Assembly: GCA_963759155.1 (NCBI GenBank)
Contig: CAVWXX010000016.1
Span: forward strand, 142,470-206,469
Direction: 5' to 3'
Length of the DNA: 64,000 bases
Source: SZUA-36 sp963759155
Lineage (GTDB): Bacteria; Pseudomonadota; Gammaproteobacteria; Xanthomonadales; SZUA-36
Every line of letters starts with the position of its first letter. Within the stretch, counting starts at the first letter, position 1. Below are positions 33,143-42,243 of the stretch, piece by piece. The translations under genes and the position numbers were made by a program. The notes under the pieces were generated by a model. It was given only the letters and a program-made list of their open reading frames with translations, did not search any database and was not told the origin of the DNA.

Positions 33143-34201
33143 TTATATAGAGCGACAGGCCTTGTGAATTCGGTTCAGTGCCTCATCAGCTGGTAAAGGG
33201 TCGATATTGAGCAGGAAGTTTTTTACTGATTCTTGGCTGATCAGCAGGTATTCGCGGTTCTCCGGGAACAATATGGCGCGGTAGGAACCAATCAACAAAC
33301 TGGTGACTAGACGGGTACGGATAAGATCTGTCAGCAGTTCAATTTCAATGTCCAGTAATGGCGTCATGCTGTGATAACCCGCGATGAGTGGCAGTGCACC
33401 CGCCAGGGGGTCGTTTCCCTCACTGAGTTGATAGGCCGCGGCAACGGCCAGGTCGATGATTAATGGTGATTTGGTCAGGTCACCAAAGTCGATAACACCG
33501 CTTATTTGATCGGGCTGTTCCTTGTGCACCAGTACGTTGCCAGGATTCATATCATTGTGAATCACCTGGCACCGCAAGGTATCGAGTACCGGTTTGACCT
33601 GTGATATGAACTTGTCGAGGGTCTGTTCGATCACTGGCCTGAGTACTGGACTTTCGATATGAGTGACCAGGTCGGCCAGGCTGGCTGCCCGTTTCATGTC
33701 CCACAACAAAGGCGGGTTCGAGCCGGGATGATCAAAGCCCTTAAAAGCCAAACCCAGACGTGCCAATAGTTGGCCCAGCCGACGGGCAAGAGCGGCATCA
33801 ACGCTCCTGTCATGCATGGCCGACCCCTCCAGCCAGCTTAGTACACGTACAAAATGTGTTTTCCCATCATGTTCTGCCTGGCCATGCAGTTGGCCTTCGC
33901 GTGTGGGAATGACCCGTGGCAAGGGAAAGGCAGGGTCTGTGTTTTCCACATGTATCAGGGCCTGATTCTGAAAGTCTATAACCTCAAGTTGCTCTGCATG
34001 ATTGGAAATTTTAAGTGTATAGCGCCGACCGTTTTGGGCCGTCAGACTGAAGTTCTGGTCCCTCTCGCTGACCAAAGAATGGACATTGGCATTTATTCCA
34101 TAGAGATCGGCTGCAACGGCAGCAGCACCCGCATCGGAAAAACCCGGTGGCGTGGTGGTCAGCATTTTTTGAATGATCTTTTCCGGGGATTCAGTCTTCA
34201 T
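33143..34201 (-). CDS. APH-family small-molecule kinase, hydroxylysine-kinase-like
   Basis: A kinase of the aminoglycoside/choline phosphotransferase fold. The ATG at 34201 (MKTESPEK) gives 352 residues; the open frame reaches a TTG nine codons upstream. The catalytic loop is VIHNDMNPGNVLV and the metal-binding motif GVIDFGDLTKSP, with YTLKISN as the probable ATP-contacting lysine strand. The size and its partner resemble the hydroxylysine kinase (HYKK/AGPHD1) group, which works with the AGXT2L-type phospho-lyase encoded next in this operon. An antibiotic-resistance role is unlikely given the context. Choline or homoserine kinase activity remains possible. Confidence 0.8.
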   Translation of the reverse strand: MKTESPEKIIQKMLTTTPPGFSDAGAAAVAADLYGINANVHSLVSERDQNFSLTAQNGRRYTLKISNHAEQLEVIDFQNQALIHVENTDPAFPLPRVIPTREGQLHGQAEHDGKTHFVRVLSWLEGSAMHDRSVDAALARRLGQLLARLGLAFKGFDHPGSNPPLLWDMKRAASLADLVTHIESPVLRPVIEQTLDKFISQVKPVLDTLRCQVIHNDMNPGNVLVHKEQPDQISGVIDFGDLTKSPLIIDLAVAAAYQLSEGNDPLAGALPLIAGYHSMTPLLDIEIELLTDLIRTRLVTSLLIGSYRAILFPENREYLLISQESVKNFLLNIDPLPADEALNRIHKACRSI

Positions 34202-34294
34202 GAAGACTAGGTTAAATGATTTGTGCAACCTGGCAAGATTTATTCGATTAGAATTACAGGTGTAGATTCCTTGTTCTGTCGGAGGACAAATTTC

Positions 34295-36454
34295 ATGAAA
34301 AAATTATTGAAGTGGATATTCGCACTCATTGGTGTCGTTGTTGTTTTGGTCGTCGTCGCAACCGTTGTGTTGCCCATGGTGGTTGATCCCAATGACTACA
34401 AGGAGGAGATCAGCGCTGCGGTTGCCAAGAAGACAGGCCGGGACCTGACCATTGGCGGCGAAATTAAATGGACTGTTTTCCCATCGATTGGGCTTGAGCT
34501 CAGCGATGTGACCCTGGGCAACCCGGAGGGCTTTGGTGACCAGCCGATGCTGGATATCGGCGAAGCCGGCATTTCAGTGAAGTTGATGCCCTTGCTCAAA
34601 CGTAAAGTAGAGGTTGGCGAAGTGAGCATGAATGACGTGTCAATCTATTTGAGCCGTAAAGCAGATGGAGAGACCAACTGGCAGGACCTTGGCGGTTCCG
34701 GCTCAGGTGATCCATCTTCACCGGACAGTGGTCGCGGTGTCAGCTCTTTCGCAGTCTCGGGTATTGAAATCAGCAATGCGAAGGTGACGCTGGACGATGT
34801 GGATCAAACCACGCAACTCGAGCAGTTCGACCTGAAAGCCACAAACATTGAGTTGGGCCAGCCATTCAACCTGCAAGGCAGTTTTACGATGAACCTGCCG
34901 CAAAATGAACTGGCCGGGGATGTTACGTTTGGCGGACTGGTGCAAAGCGCAGCAGATGGAAAACGCTTCGGGATCAGTGGTCTCAAGCTTTCATTCAATG
35001 GCAAACAAGGTACCGGCGAAGATACGGTAGATCTTGATGCAACCGTGACCGCCAACGCTGATATTGACCTTGCAAAGGATCAGGCCATCCTTTCCGATTT
35101 TGCACTACGACTTTACGATCTCGCGGTGACCGGCGAACTCACTGTTTCATCGCTCTCAGCCGCAAGGAGTTTCACAGGTCAGTTAAACGTGGCTGAGTTC
35201 AGCCCGAAAGCGCTTATGAAGGATCTGGGTATGGAGCCGCCGTCAACGCAAAATGACAAGGCACTGACAAGCCTGCAGGCTGATATGAAATTCACGGGCT
35301 CAGATGATAGTGCCGATATGCAGAACCTGACTGTCAGGTTTGACCAGTCCACATTCAACGGCAAGCTAAAGCTGGTTAATTTTGATTTTCCAAAACTGGC
35401 GTTTGATTTCAAAGTGGATCGTTTGAATCTCGACGACTATTCGCCGGTCGAGCAAACCACAAGCCAGTCCACCACGGGCCCGGCAGCTGAAGAAGGAGAC
35501 CTGTCCGTTGATGTATTTCGTGGTTTCACCGGTGGCGGTAACTTCAGTATTTCTGAGTTGATCGTTGCCGGTTTGACGGCCACCGATGTAAGCTTGAAGA
35601 TGAGCAGCGACGGAAAATCTGTGCGCTTCTCTCCGGTCAATGCAAACTTCTATGGCGGTAAGCATGAGGGTGATATCACTATCGACGCCAGTGGTACCCG
35701 CCCCCTGATGACTGCAAACCACGGAATCTCAGGCGTACAGGCCGAAAGCTTTTTGAACGATCTGACGGGTACTGCACGTCTGGAAGGTACCGGAGATTTC
35801 TTCCTTCAGATTAAGACGGACTTGAGCAATTCCCGCTCGGTAGTCGAGGCCCTTTCAGGTGATATTGGCATGAGTGTTGTCAATGGTGCGTTTGTGGGTA
35901 TCGATGTCACTCAGACTATCAGCGCAGTCAAGGCCGCACTGGGTAAGCAGTCGGAGATTGTCAGTGAATCGGACCAGGGTCAGAAAACGAAATTCGCCGA
36001 GCTCACCATGAGTGGTGTTTTTGATCGGGGTGTACTCAATAGCGATGATTTACTGATGGAGTCGCCTTTGTTACGTGCAACAGGAAAAGGCAGCTTCAAT
36101 TTTGTGGAGGAATCCATCGATTATGTTTTGAAGCCGATGCTGATAGGCGAGGCTGCTGATAACCTGGGTGATCTGAAAGGTATCCCGATACCGGTCAAGA
36201 TGAGTGGAAACCTGTATGAGCCCTCAATCAAAGTGGATATCGTGTCTGCGCTTGCTGCCTCACAAAAAGAAAAAGTCACCAAGAAGGCAGATGAGTATAT
36301 CGGTAAACTTTTGGGCGGAGATGAGGATTCCAGTTCCGATGACAAGGAAGGTGACGGTAGCGGGAAGTCTGACCCGGCCTCGTCACTACTGAAAGGTCTT
36401 CTTGGCGGTAAGAAGAAATCTGATGAAAAGAAAGATGATGACGGTGGTGCTTAG
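34295..36454 (+). CDS. AsmA family protein
   Basis: A 719-residue protein starting at the ATG at 34295 behind GGAGGA. An N-terminal transmembrane helix (about residues 5-30, very Val-rich) anchors a large periplasmic beta-rich body. The family entry motif VDPNDYKEEISAAVAKKTGRDLTIGGEIKW is clear in pieces, and the C-terminal AsmA part runs to about residue 650. The last 60 residues are Lys/Asp/Ser-rich and low in complexity. AsmA-like proteins form grooves thought to move phospholipids between membranes or influence outer-membrane assembly. Monocistronic, with a bidirectional terminator after it. Confidence 0.88.
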   Translation: MKKLLKWIFALIGVVVVLVVVATVVLPMVVDPNDYKEEISAAVAKKTGRDLTIGGEIKWTVFPSIGLELSDVTLGNPEGFGDQPMLDIGEAGISVKLMPLLKRKVEVGEVSMNDVSIYLSRKADGETNWQDLGGSGSGDPSSPDSGRGVSSFAVSGIEISNAKVTLDDVDQTTQLEQFDLKATNIELGQPFNLQGSFTMNLPQNELAGDVTFGGLVQSAADGKRFGISGLKLSFNGKQGTGEDTVDLDATVTANADIDLAKDQAILSDFALRLYDLAVTGELTVSSLSAARSFTGQLNVAEFSPKALMKDLGMEPPSTQNDKALTSLQADMKFTGSDDSADMQNLTVRFDQSTFNGKLKLVNFDFPKLAFDFKVDRLNLDDYSPVEQTTSQSTTGPAAEEGDLSVDVFRGFTGGGNFSISELIVAGLTATDVSLKMSSDGKSVRFSPVNANFYGGKHEGDITIDASGTRPLMTANHGISGVQAESFLNDLTGTARLEGTGDFFLQIKTDLSNSRSVVEALSGDIGMSVVNGAFVGIDVTQTISAVKAALGKQSEIVSESDQGQKTKFAELTMSGVFDRGVLNSDDLLMESPLLRATGKGSFNFVEESIDYVLKPMLIGEAADNLGDLKGIPIPVKMSGNLYEPSIKVDIVSALAASQKEKVTKKADEYIGKLLGGDEDSSSDDKEGDGSGKSDPASSLLKGLLGGKKKSDEKKDDDGGA

Positions 36455-36501
36455 CGCGGCTGTGCAAGTCAGGGTCTTGATTTAGTCTTCCGGGTTTCAA
36501 T

Positions 36502-36530
36502 AAAAAAGCCCTGCATGAGCAGGGCTTTTT
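36502..36530. terminator. bidirectional rho-independent terminator
   Basis: GCCCTGC (36508-36514), loop ATGA, GCAGGGC (36519-36525), flanked by six A residues on the left and five T residues on the right. It can end both the asmA-like transcript and the convergent rhlE transcript. Confidence 0.93.
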
Positions 36531-36562
36531 CGTTACGGGTCCGTTATACGTTTAAGCCGAAT

Positions 36563-37873
36563 TTAAGCAGCCCGGCGTGAACGTTGACCTTGATTTCTGC
36601 CGCGAGGAGCTTGCGCAGAGGCATTGCGACCACGACTGTTACGGCCCTGACCTGAGTTATTTCGGCTATGGTTAGCAGGCCGTGAGTTACGTCCCCTGTT
36701 ACCACCACCGCCGTTTTTGATCGGCTCGGCCTTGATGCTTTCATCCGGTTCATAACCTGGAATCACGACGCTCTCGATACTACATCTTTGCAGTTTTTCG
36801 ATATCAGCGAGTAGTTTTCTCTCATCGACACAAACCAGCGATATGGCCTCACCGTCGAGACCTGCACGGCCGGTACGACCGATGCGATGAACGTAGTCTT
36901 CCGCTACATTGGGCAATTCGAAGTTGACCACGTGTGGCAGTTGTTCGATGTCGAGTCCACGGGCGGCTATGTCGGTGGCGACCAGGACACGTATTTCGCC
37001 CTTCTTGAAGTCCGCCAATGCACGCGTGCGGGCACCCTGGGACTTGTTACCATGAATCGCAGTAGCGGAGATTCCGTCCTGCTCCAGTTGTTTACTGAGC
37101 CGGTTTGCCAGGTGCTTGGTGCGGGTAAATACCAGCACTTGTTGCCAGTTACCCATACCGATCATATGTGAAAGCAGTTCACGTTTGCGACTGCGATCAA
37201 CCGGGTGTACGACTTGTGAGATTTGCTCTGCCGTGGTGTTTTGACGCGCAACCTGGATTTCCATTGGTGCGTTCAGCAATTCATTGGCCAGTTGTTTGAT
37301 GTCCTTCGAAAAAGTGGCTGAGAACAGCAGGTTCTGCCGGTTTTTTGGAATCGCCTGCAGGACTTTGCGAATATCGCGAATGAATCCCATGTCGAGCATA
37401 CGATCTGCTTCGTCAAGTACGAGTGTTTCAACTGCATCAAGACGAATCGTTCCGCGCTGCATGTGATCGAGCAGACGGCCCGGGGTTGCAATGACGATGT
37501 CTACGCCGCGGCGTAACTTTGTGATTTGCGGGTTAATGCTGACGCCGCCAAAAATGACGGTTGAATTGAACGGCAGGTAACGGCCGTAGTCCTCGACGCT
37601 CTCAGCAACCTGGGCTGCGAGTTCGCGTGTGGGAACAAGAATTAGCGCGCGTACGCGCTTGTTTCCCTGTACCGCAGTGCTTTGTAGCCTCTGCAGTAAG
37701 GGTAAAGTGAAGCCCGCGGTCTTGCCGGTACCCGTTTGGGCGCCTGCCAGAAGATCATGGCCTTCAAGAATAAGGGGGATTGCCTGCTGTTGAATCGGGG
37801 TTGCTTCTAAGTAACCCTGTTTTTCTGTCGCGCGCAACAATTCGGCCGAAAGGCCAAGTTCTGAAAATAACAT
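36563..37873 (-). CDS. rhlE: DEAD-box RNA helicase, RhlE type
   Basis: A 436-residue helicase. The Q motif (ATPIQQQAIPLILEG), motif I (AQTGTGKTAGF), Ia (PTRELAAQV), II (VLDEADRML), III (FSATFS), V (DIAARGLDI) and VI (HRIGRTGRAG) are all visible. The last 60 residues form a basic Gly/Arg/Asn-rich tail (NRGRNSRPANHSRNN…) that would bind RNA. RhlE proteins remodel ribosomal and messenger RNA, often in the cold. The start is 12 bases from a GGAG, and the predicted promoter lies about 150 bases upstream, giving a long leader with hairpins. Confidence 0.93.
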   Translation of the reverse strand: MLFSELGLSAELLRATEKQGYLEATPIQQQAIPLILEGHDLLAGAQTGTGKTAGFTLPLLQRLQSTAVQGNKRVRALILVPTRELAAQVAESVEDYGRYLPFNSTVIFGGVSINPQITKLRRGVDIVIATPGRLLDHMQRGTIRLDAVETLVLDEADRMLDMGFIRDIRKVLQAIPKNRQNLLFSATFSKDIKQLANELLNAPMEIQVARQNTTAEQISQVVHPVDRSRKRELLSHMIGMGNWQQVLVFTRTKHLANRLSKQLEQDGISATAIHGNKSQGARTRALADFKKGEIRVLVATDIAARGLDIEQLPHVVNFELPNVAEDYVHRIGRTGRAGLDGEAISLVCVDERKLLADIEKLQRCSIESVVIPGYEPDESIKAEPIKNGGGGNRGRNSRPANHSRNNSGQGRNSRGRNASAQAPRGRNQGQRSRRAA

Positions 37874-38025
37874 GTGTGATTTTTACTCCGAGATCGCCCT
37901 GCCCAAACGCGGTGACTTATTCACTGCATGGGTCGGTCCGGGCTAATTCTCATTCGGTTTCCGCATCCGGCGTTGTGCCGGAAGGGAGTGGTTGGCACAG
38001 ACCGAAGTGTGCCAAGACGTGGCGC

Positions 38026-38053
38026 ACTATAACAGAAGTGCAGTTATTAACAA
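38026..38053 (-). promoter_or_regulatory. predicted rhlE promoter and structured leader
   Basis: On the minus strand, TTGTTA (38053-38048), 16-bp spacer, TATAGT (38031-38026). Transcription would begin near 38019, leaving a leader of about 145 nt before the rhlE ATG. The leader contains a perfect 8-bp stem TTGGCACA / TGTGCCAA (37992-38015) and a 5-bp CCGGC / GCCGG stem. Long folded leaders are common for cold-induced helicase genes; that role is inferred. Confidence 0.5.
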
Positions 38054-38064
38054 GCAGTGTGTTC

Positions 38065-39336
38065 TTACAGGCCTTCGCGGTTAGCTCGCGTGTTATGGGC
38101 CAAAGCGCTGAAATCGTTCCCGGTCGGGTTCTGGTAAACCCGCAAGTCAAATTCCGGCAACACAGCGAGGACGTGGTCAAAAATATCCGCCTGGATGGCT
38201 TCATAGTTGGCCCATACCTTGTCCTTACTAAATACGTAAATCTCTATCGGCAGGCCAAACTCGGTTGGTTTCAACTGCCGGACCAGGAAGGTCATCTTTT
38301 TGTTGATCATCGGGTGGTTCAAAAGATAAGCCCGCACATAGGCGCGGAAAGTACCCACATTTGTCATGCGTCTGCCGTTGACAAGGCTCGCATTGTCGAC
38401 TTTCTCGGCTGTATTGAACGCTTCAAGTTCAGCTTTCTTTGTGTTGATATAGTCGGAGATATATTGAATTTTTCCAAAACGCTCAAGCATGTCCTCATCG
38501 CAGAACCTGATACTGTTCATGTCGATATTGACCGCACGCTTAATGCGTCTGCCACCGGATTTCTGCATGCCGCGCCAATTCTTGAAAGATTCGCTGATCA
38601 AGGCATAGGTCGGGATAGTAGTGATGGTCTTGTCCCAGTTTTGTACCTTGACCGTCGTGAGTGTCACCTCCAGCACGTCACCATCGGCACCGTACTTTGG
38701 CATTTCAATCCAGTCACCATGTGAGACCATCTTATTCGCGGCCAGCTGAATACCCGCCACAAAACCTAAAATGGCATCGCGAAAAATCAGCATCAAAACG
38801 GCGGTGAGCGCACCGATGCCACTGAGTAGAAACAGTGGTGTTTTATTCAGAAGGATGGATACGACAAAGACGATAGTCAGAAAGTACAGTGCGATTTTCG
38901 AGATCTGGATAAAGCCCTTGATGGGTATTTCCTTGGATGCACGGAAACCTTTGTAAATTTCTTCGACGGCATTGAGTATGGCATCCACCACCAGCATCAG
39001 GATGATGAGCATATAAATCTGGGTGGCGGACCTGATGATAACGATCGTCATGTCCATACCCGCAAGCGCAATCGGCGTCAGCACATAAACAACGATCGCG
39101 GGAACGAGGTAGGTCAGCCGGCTGAGTGCCCCCTGGTGCAAAATAGCGTCATCCCATTTCAGGTTGGACTTGGAAATGAGGTGGGCAAGCGAGGACAGGA
39201 TGTATCGTTTGGCAATAAAATTCGCTGTCAGGCTCAATAACAGAACACAGATGATAGCCACACCGCGAGCGAAATAGAAAGCCAGTACTTCAGTTATACC
39301 GTGACCTTGCAACCAGGCCTGCAATAATTCCAACAT
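38065..39336 (-). CDS. MscS-family mechanosensitive channel (YbdG-like)
   Basis: A 423-residue inner-membrane protein with about five hydrophobic segments (residues 15-185), then the MscS beta domain. The pore helix and beta-domain entry are readable as RDAILGFVAGIQLAANKMVSHGDWIE and GDVLEVTLTTVKVQNWDKTITTIP in parts. The C-terminal cytosolic cage carries a YbdG-like insertion (residues 290-340). Such channels open under membrane tension and protect against osmotic downshock. It is divergent from mscL, another osmotic safety valve, with 161 bases between the starts. Confidence 0.9.
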   Translation of the reverse strand: MLELLQAWLQGHGITEVLAFYFARGVAIICVLLLSLTANFIAKRYILSSLAHLISKSNLKWDDAILHQGALSRLTYLVPAIVVYVLTPIALAGMDMTIVIIRSATQIYMLIILMLVVDAILNAVEEIYKGFRASKEIPIKGFIQISKIALYFLTIVFVVSILLNKTPLFLLSGIGALTAVLMLIFRDAILGFVAGIQLAANKMVSHGDWIEMPKYGADGDVLEVTLTTVKVQNWDKTITTIPTYALISESFKNWRGMQKSGGRRIKRAVNIDMNSIRFCDEDMLERFGKIQYISDYINTKKAELEAFNTAEKVDNASLVNGRRMTNVGTFRAYVRAYLLNHPMINKKMTFLVRQLKPTEFGLPIEIYVFSKDKVWANYEAIQADIFDHVLAVLPEFDLRVYQNPTGNDFSALAHNTRANREGL

Positions 39337-39497
39337 AGGACCGTGAATAAGTTTGATGAGAGGCAGGTATTATAACCCCCGTAACACTTCGCAACATTCG
39401 ATTCTGTGCTATGAGATATATTGTGGGTTAAGATAATAAAGTCCCGGCCTTTTCAGGTGTGGGGTTAATGATTTTAATGTAGTAAGGGAGAGAAAAT

Positions 39498-39896
39498 ATG
39501 AGCATGATGTCTGAATTCAAACAATTTGCAATGCGTGGAAATGTTATTGATATGGCCGTAGGTATTGTTATCGGTGGAGCCTTTGGGAAGATCGTTTCTT
39601 CATTTGTGAACGACGTTCTGATGCCACCCATTGGTATGTTGATGGGCGGTGTTGATTTCAGCGATCTGGCTGTTGTACTGAAAGAAGCATCCGGGGATGT
39701 CGCAGCAGTTACGCTCAACTACGGTTCGTTCATTCAGACCGTCGTGGACTTCCTGATCATCGCTTTTGCCATATTCATGGTTATCAAGGCAATGAATAAT
39801 ATGAAGAAAAAGGAAGAGGCCGCACCAGCAGAGCCACCAAAACCGTCTGCTGAAGAAGTGTTGTTAACAGAAATCCGGGATGCCTTGAAAAAATAA
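39498..39896 (+). CDS. mscL: large-conductance mechanosensitive channel MscL
   Basis: A 132-residue inner-membrane channel with the MscL signature near the N-terminus (FKQFAMRGNVIDMAVGIVIG), TM1 lining the pore, a short periplasmic loop (GGVDFSDLAVVLKEA) and TM2 (FLIIAFAIFMVIKAMN), then the C-terminal bundle (KPSAEEVLLTEIRDALKK). It forms a homopentamer that releases solutes on hypo-osmotic shock. A ribosome-binding site, GGGAGAG, precedes the ATG. A strong terminator follows. Confidence 0.97.
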   Translation: MSMMSEFKQFAMRGNVIDMAVGIVIGGAFGKIVSSFVNDVLMPPIGMLMGGVDFSDLAVVLKEASGDVAAVTLNYGSFIQTVVDFLIIAFAIFMVIKAMNNMKKKEEAAPAEPPKPSAEEVLLTEIRDALKK

Positions 39897-39933
39897 CAGG
39901 CCGATCAATTCAAGTCTGATATGGTTGTGATAT

Positions 39934-39975
39934 AGGCCGACCCGGGGAATCGTTTCCCGGGGTCGGTCTTTTTTT
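39934..39975 (+). terminator. rho-independent terminator of mscL
   Basis: A long GC-rich stem (GGCCGACCCGGGGAA pairing imperfectly with TTTCCCGGGGTCGGTC across TCG) is followed by seven T residues (39969-39975). It overlaps the last codon of the convergent small gene. Confidence 0.9.
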
Positions 39976-40315
39976 ATGAGTCCCTAAACTCTAAAGCGTC
40001 GTCGCAACGTTGTTTGGTAAGGTAGCAGGGGTTGCCAATTTGTTTGCGATTATTGATGCTGCATACTTCCTTGCCATTTTTTGTTCGCGTTACCGCCAGC
40101 AGTTTTGGTGGTCGAAATGCCTCCATGTAATAGATGCAGTGTCGCCAGACGGACTCTTCAGGCAAGGTGACAACTTCAATGTTCTCCTCGCCATACCGGC
40201 AGTTTGCGTACGTTAGAAATTCCGTTTCACCGGCTTTGTATTCGCAGGCCATCGCAAAACCGGTCGTTGCCAGCAGCACGCTTGCGATTGTGAATCGAAG
40301 GGCTTTCATGTTCAT
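39974..40315 (-). CDS. small exported hypothetical protein, cysteine-containing
   Basis: The ATG at 40315 follows GGAG by eight bases and gives 113 residues with a signal peptide (MNMKALRFTIASVLLATTGFAMA). The frame is open upstream but lacks a start with an SD. The mature part of about 90 residues has six cysteines (CEYK, CRYG, HCIYY, VCSIN, PCYL, RCDD), suggesting disulfides in the periplasm. I do not recognise a family. It stands alone, convergent with mscL. Confidence 0.65.
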   Translation of the reverse strand: MNMKALRFTIASVLLATTGFAMACEYKAGETEFLTYANCRYGEENIEVVTLPEESVWRHCIYYMEAFRPPKLLAVTRTKNGKEVCSINNRKQIGNPCYLTKQRCDDALEFRDS

Positions 40316-40498
40316 GTCCGTTACTCCATTTGCAGACGCTCTGTTCGCACAGGGTGAACCGGATTTGCGACGCAAATCCCCTGGAGCGTCCATATCAGTT
40401 CAACATATTGGGTAGAAAATCGGAATGACGTAGGTCAATGAACTGCCGTTCTCTATTCAAAAACGACAGGGTCGTACAGATAATTGAAATCGTGAGAG

Positions 40499-41527
40499 TT
40501 ATTGCTGGTTGGAATGGGTGCTCTCAGCCAAATGTAAAACCATGTCGTTTTCTACCAACTGCTGGCAAGTCAACCTGTAGCCCTGCTCACGAAGCCGTTT
40601 TGGGATCAGCGCGGTTTCGATATCATTGGCCCCAGGCAAATCAATGCATTCAATTTTAAGCCTGCATTTGCCACATTCACCGCCACCACCACAAATGGAT
40701 GCAACATTGACGTTGTGAGTTGCCAGTGACAGAAAAAGGTTGCTGCCTTTTCTGAGATTTACCTGTCGTGAGTTACCGGCTTTTTTGTCGACCAAGGTGA
40801 CGACCGCTTCATCATTTTTGCGAAAAATATTCAGAAAGAAAAAATCAGCCCGGGTGAAGCTACCGAACAACAAACCGAAACCACTGAGACCCAGCCAGAT
40901 CGCAATTAAGGCGACGGTGATAATCAGCGGGTTATTAAAGTTTTCCCTGCCGGGATAGTCCATGATGTGCAGCATCCAGAAAAAGTCCCGTACGCGCCAA
41001 TAGGTATTCCGTCTTTCGAGTATTGCCCCGGTAGACGCGGATATATAGATGGCTGTATTGGCCTTGTCTGAAAAATTGACTCTCCAAAAGGCGCCCTTTT
41101 TGCCACGTGTTTCTTTATCCGGAGCCATACCCGGTTCGATGGAAACAATGACACCATCCCCGCCAAAATCCTGCTGTGCCAGTCTTTCTGCATCAGTTTT
41201 ATCTATCACGATGAGGGAAGCATCGACGGCGCTAATCAGGCTTTCACCGTCAGCACGTTTGACCAGGTAAACCACTTTGCCAAGGCGCATCATCAAATCG
41301 ACGCCAAGAGCGTTTTCCAGACGCTCAGCAGGCAACTGAGCCGGGTTCAGCAGTCGCGTTGAGTCGATAGTTTGTGATTCGGCGGTCGTCGGGCGGGCCC
41401 ATTGCTTACCACTGACTTTGACGGGGTCAATCAGGGCGATGACGAGCCCACTCAACAGCCAGAGAAACACCTGAACACCTATCAGCAGTCCCACCCACTT
41501 GTGGATTTTTTTGAGTGTGCGTGTCAA
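40499..41527 (-). CDS. PepSY transmembrane protein fused to a 2Fe-2S ferredoxin domain
   Basis: I use the TTG at 41527, which overlaps the stop of the upstream PepSY gene as TTGA and aligns this protein with its paralogue (LTRTLKKIHKWVG against MLKPAVVARKLHKWLG); a GTG at 41584 would add 19 residues. The N-terminal 230 residues are PepSY_TM-like with membrane helices at both ends. The C-terminal 95 residues form a plant-type ferredoxin with cluster cysteines in ICGGGGECGKCRLK and a final LTCQQ. The fusion implies electron transfer at the membrane. It is last in a copA operon, so reduction of copper or iron, or repair of a copper-sensitive redox site, is conceivable. Confidence 0.8.
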   Translation of the reverse strand: MTRTLKKIHKWVGLLIGVQVFLWLLSGLVIALIDPVKVSGKQWARPTTAESQTIDSTRLLNPAQLPAERLENALGVDLMMRLGKVVYLVKRADGESLISAVDASLIVIDKTDAERLAQQDFGGDGVIVSIEPGMAPDKETRGKKGAFWRVNFSDKANTAIYISASTGAILERRNTYWRVRDFFWMLHIMDYPGRENFNNPLIITVALIAIWLGLSGFGLLFGSFTRADFFFLNIFRKNDEAVVTLVDKKAGNSRQVNLRKGSNLFLSLATHNVNVASICGGGGECGKCRLKIECIDLPGANDIETALIPKRLREQGYRLTCQQLVENDMVLHLAESTHSNQQ

Positions 41528-42243
41528 TTGGTGCCCAGCCTGAGTTTTTTGCGGCGGCCACTGAAGCTGTAAAACAACAACCACAAGCCGCTGATCGCGA
41601 ATGTCAGGCCGGTAAACTGTGCGGCGATCAGCAAGCGGTTATGGGCATCTGAACGGTCTTCATAGTCCATGATGTGCAACATCCATAAGAAATCGAAAAT
41701 CCGCCAGTACTGATGTCGCCGGGTGGCCAGTGAACCGTTGAAGGGATCGATATAAAAACTGGTCGCAAAGCGGTCGTCGAAGTCCACCCGCCACAATGGT
41801 AAACGCCGGGTTTTGATTTCCATGGGTGGGTTTGAAGTGATTAACATGACATTGGTAATCTGCGCTTCACCGGCGAAGTGATATCTTGCAATCTCCCTGG
41901 CGCTTTGCTCGTCCAGCGGTGAGTAGGTTAAGCCGGTCTGAGGGTCAAGCAGGTAGCGCTTTTCTGTTGTCATGACCGTATACAAGGTCTTGCCCATTAC
42001 CGGCGTCAGGCCGATCCGGATTGCGTCCGGATACTGCATGCGAAGATCAACGAAGCTGATTTTCGGTGAATCAGGAACAACGACCGTGTCCTGCATGTTT
42101 CTGACCAATGGGTCGCCGTGAATAAAGTCGATATCAACGACCACCATGTACAGTCCGGTGGCCAGCCAGATCAGTACCTGGATTCCTACAAACAATCCAA
42201 GCCATTTGTGAAGCTTACGGGCAACGACTGCGGGCTTAAGCAC
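41524..42243 (-). CDS. PepSY domain membrane protein
   Basis: A 239-residue protein, paralogous to the N-terminal part of the ferredoxin fusion encoded next. A helix at residues 13-37 (GLFVGIQVLIWLATGLYMVV), a periplasmic PepSY-like middle, and a C-terminal helix (LLIAAQFTGLTFAISGLWLLFYSF). Both paralogues share the FxWMLHIMDY motif before the last helix. The gene overlaps the end of copA by 8 bases and the next gene by 3. PepSY_TM proteins often occur with metal reductases or metal homeostasis genes; the exact role is unknown. Confidence 0.8.
   Translation of the reverse strand: MLKPAVVARKLHKWLGLFVGIQVLIWLATGLYMVVVDIDFIHGDPLVRNMQDTVVVPDSPKISFVDLRMQYPDAIRIGLTPVMGKTLYTVMTTEKRYLLDPQTGLTYSPLDEQSAREIARYHFAGEAQITNVMLITSNPPMEIKTRRLPLWRVDFDDRFATSFYIDPFNGSLATRRHQYWRIFDFLWMLHIMDYEDRSDAHNRLLIAAQFTGLTFAISGLWLLFYSFSGRRKKLRLGTN

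Noticed and set aside
37780..38724. 314-codon plus-strand open frame
   Set aside because: Antisense to rhlE and the MscS-family gene, both of which have clear family motifs.
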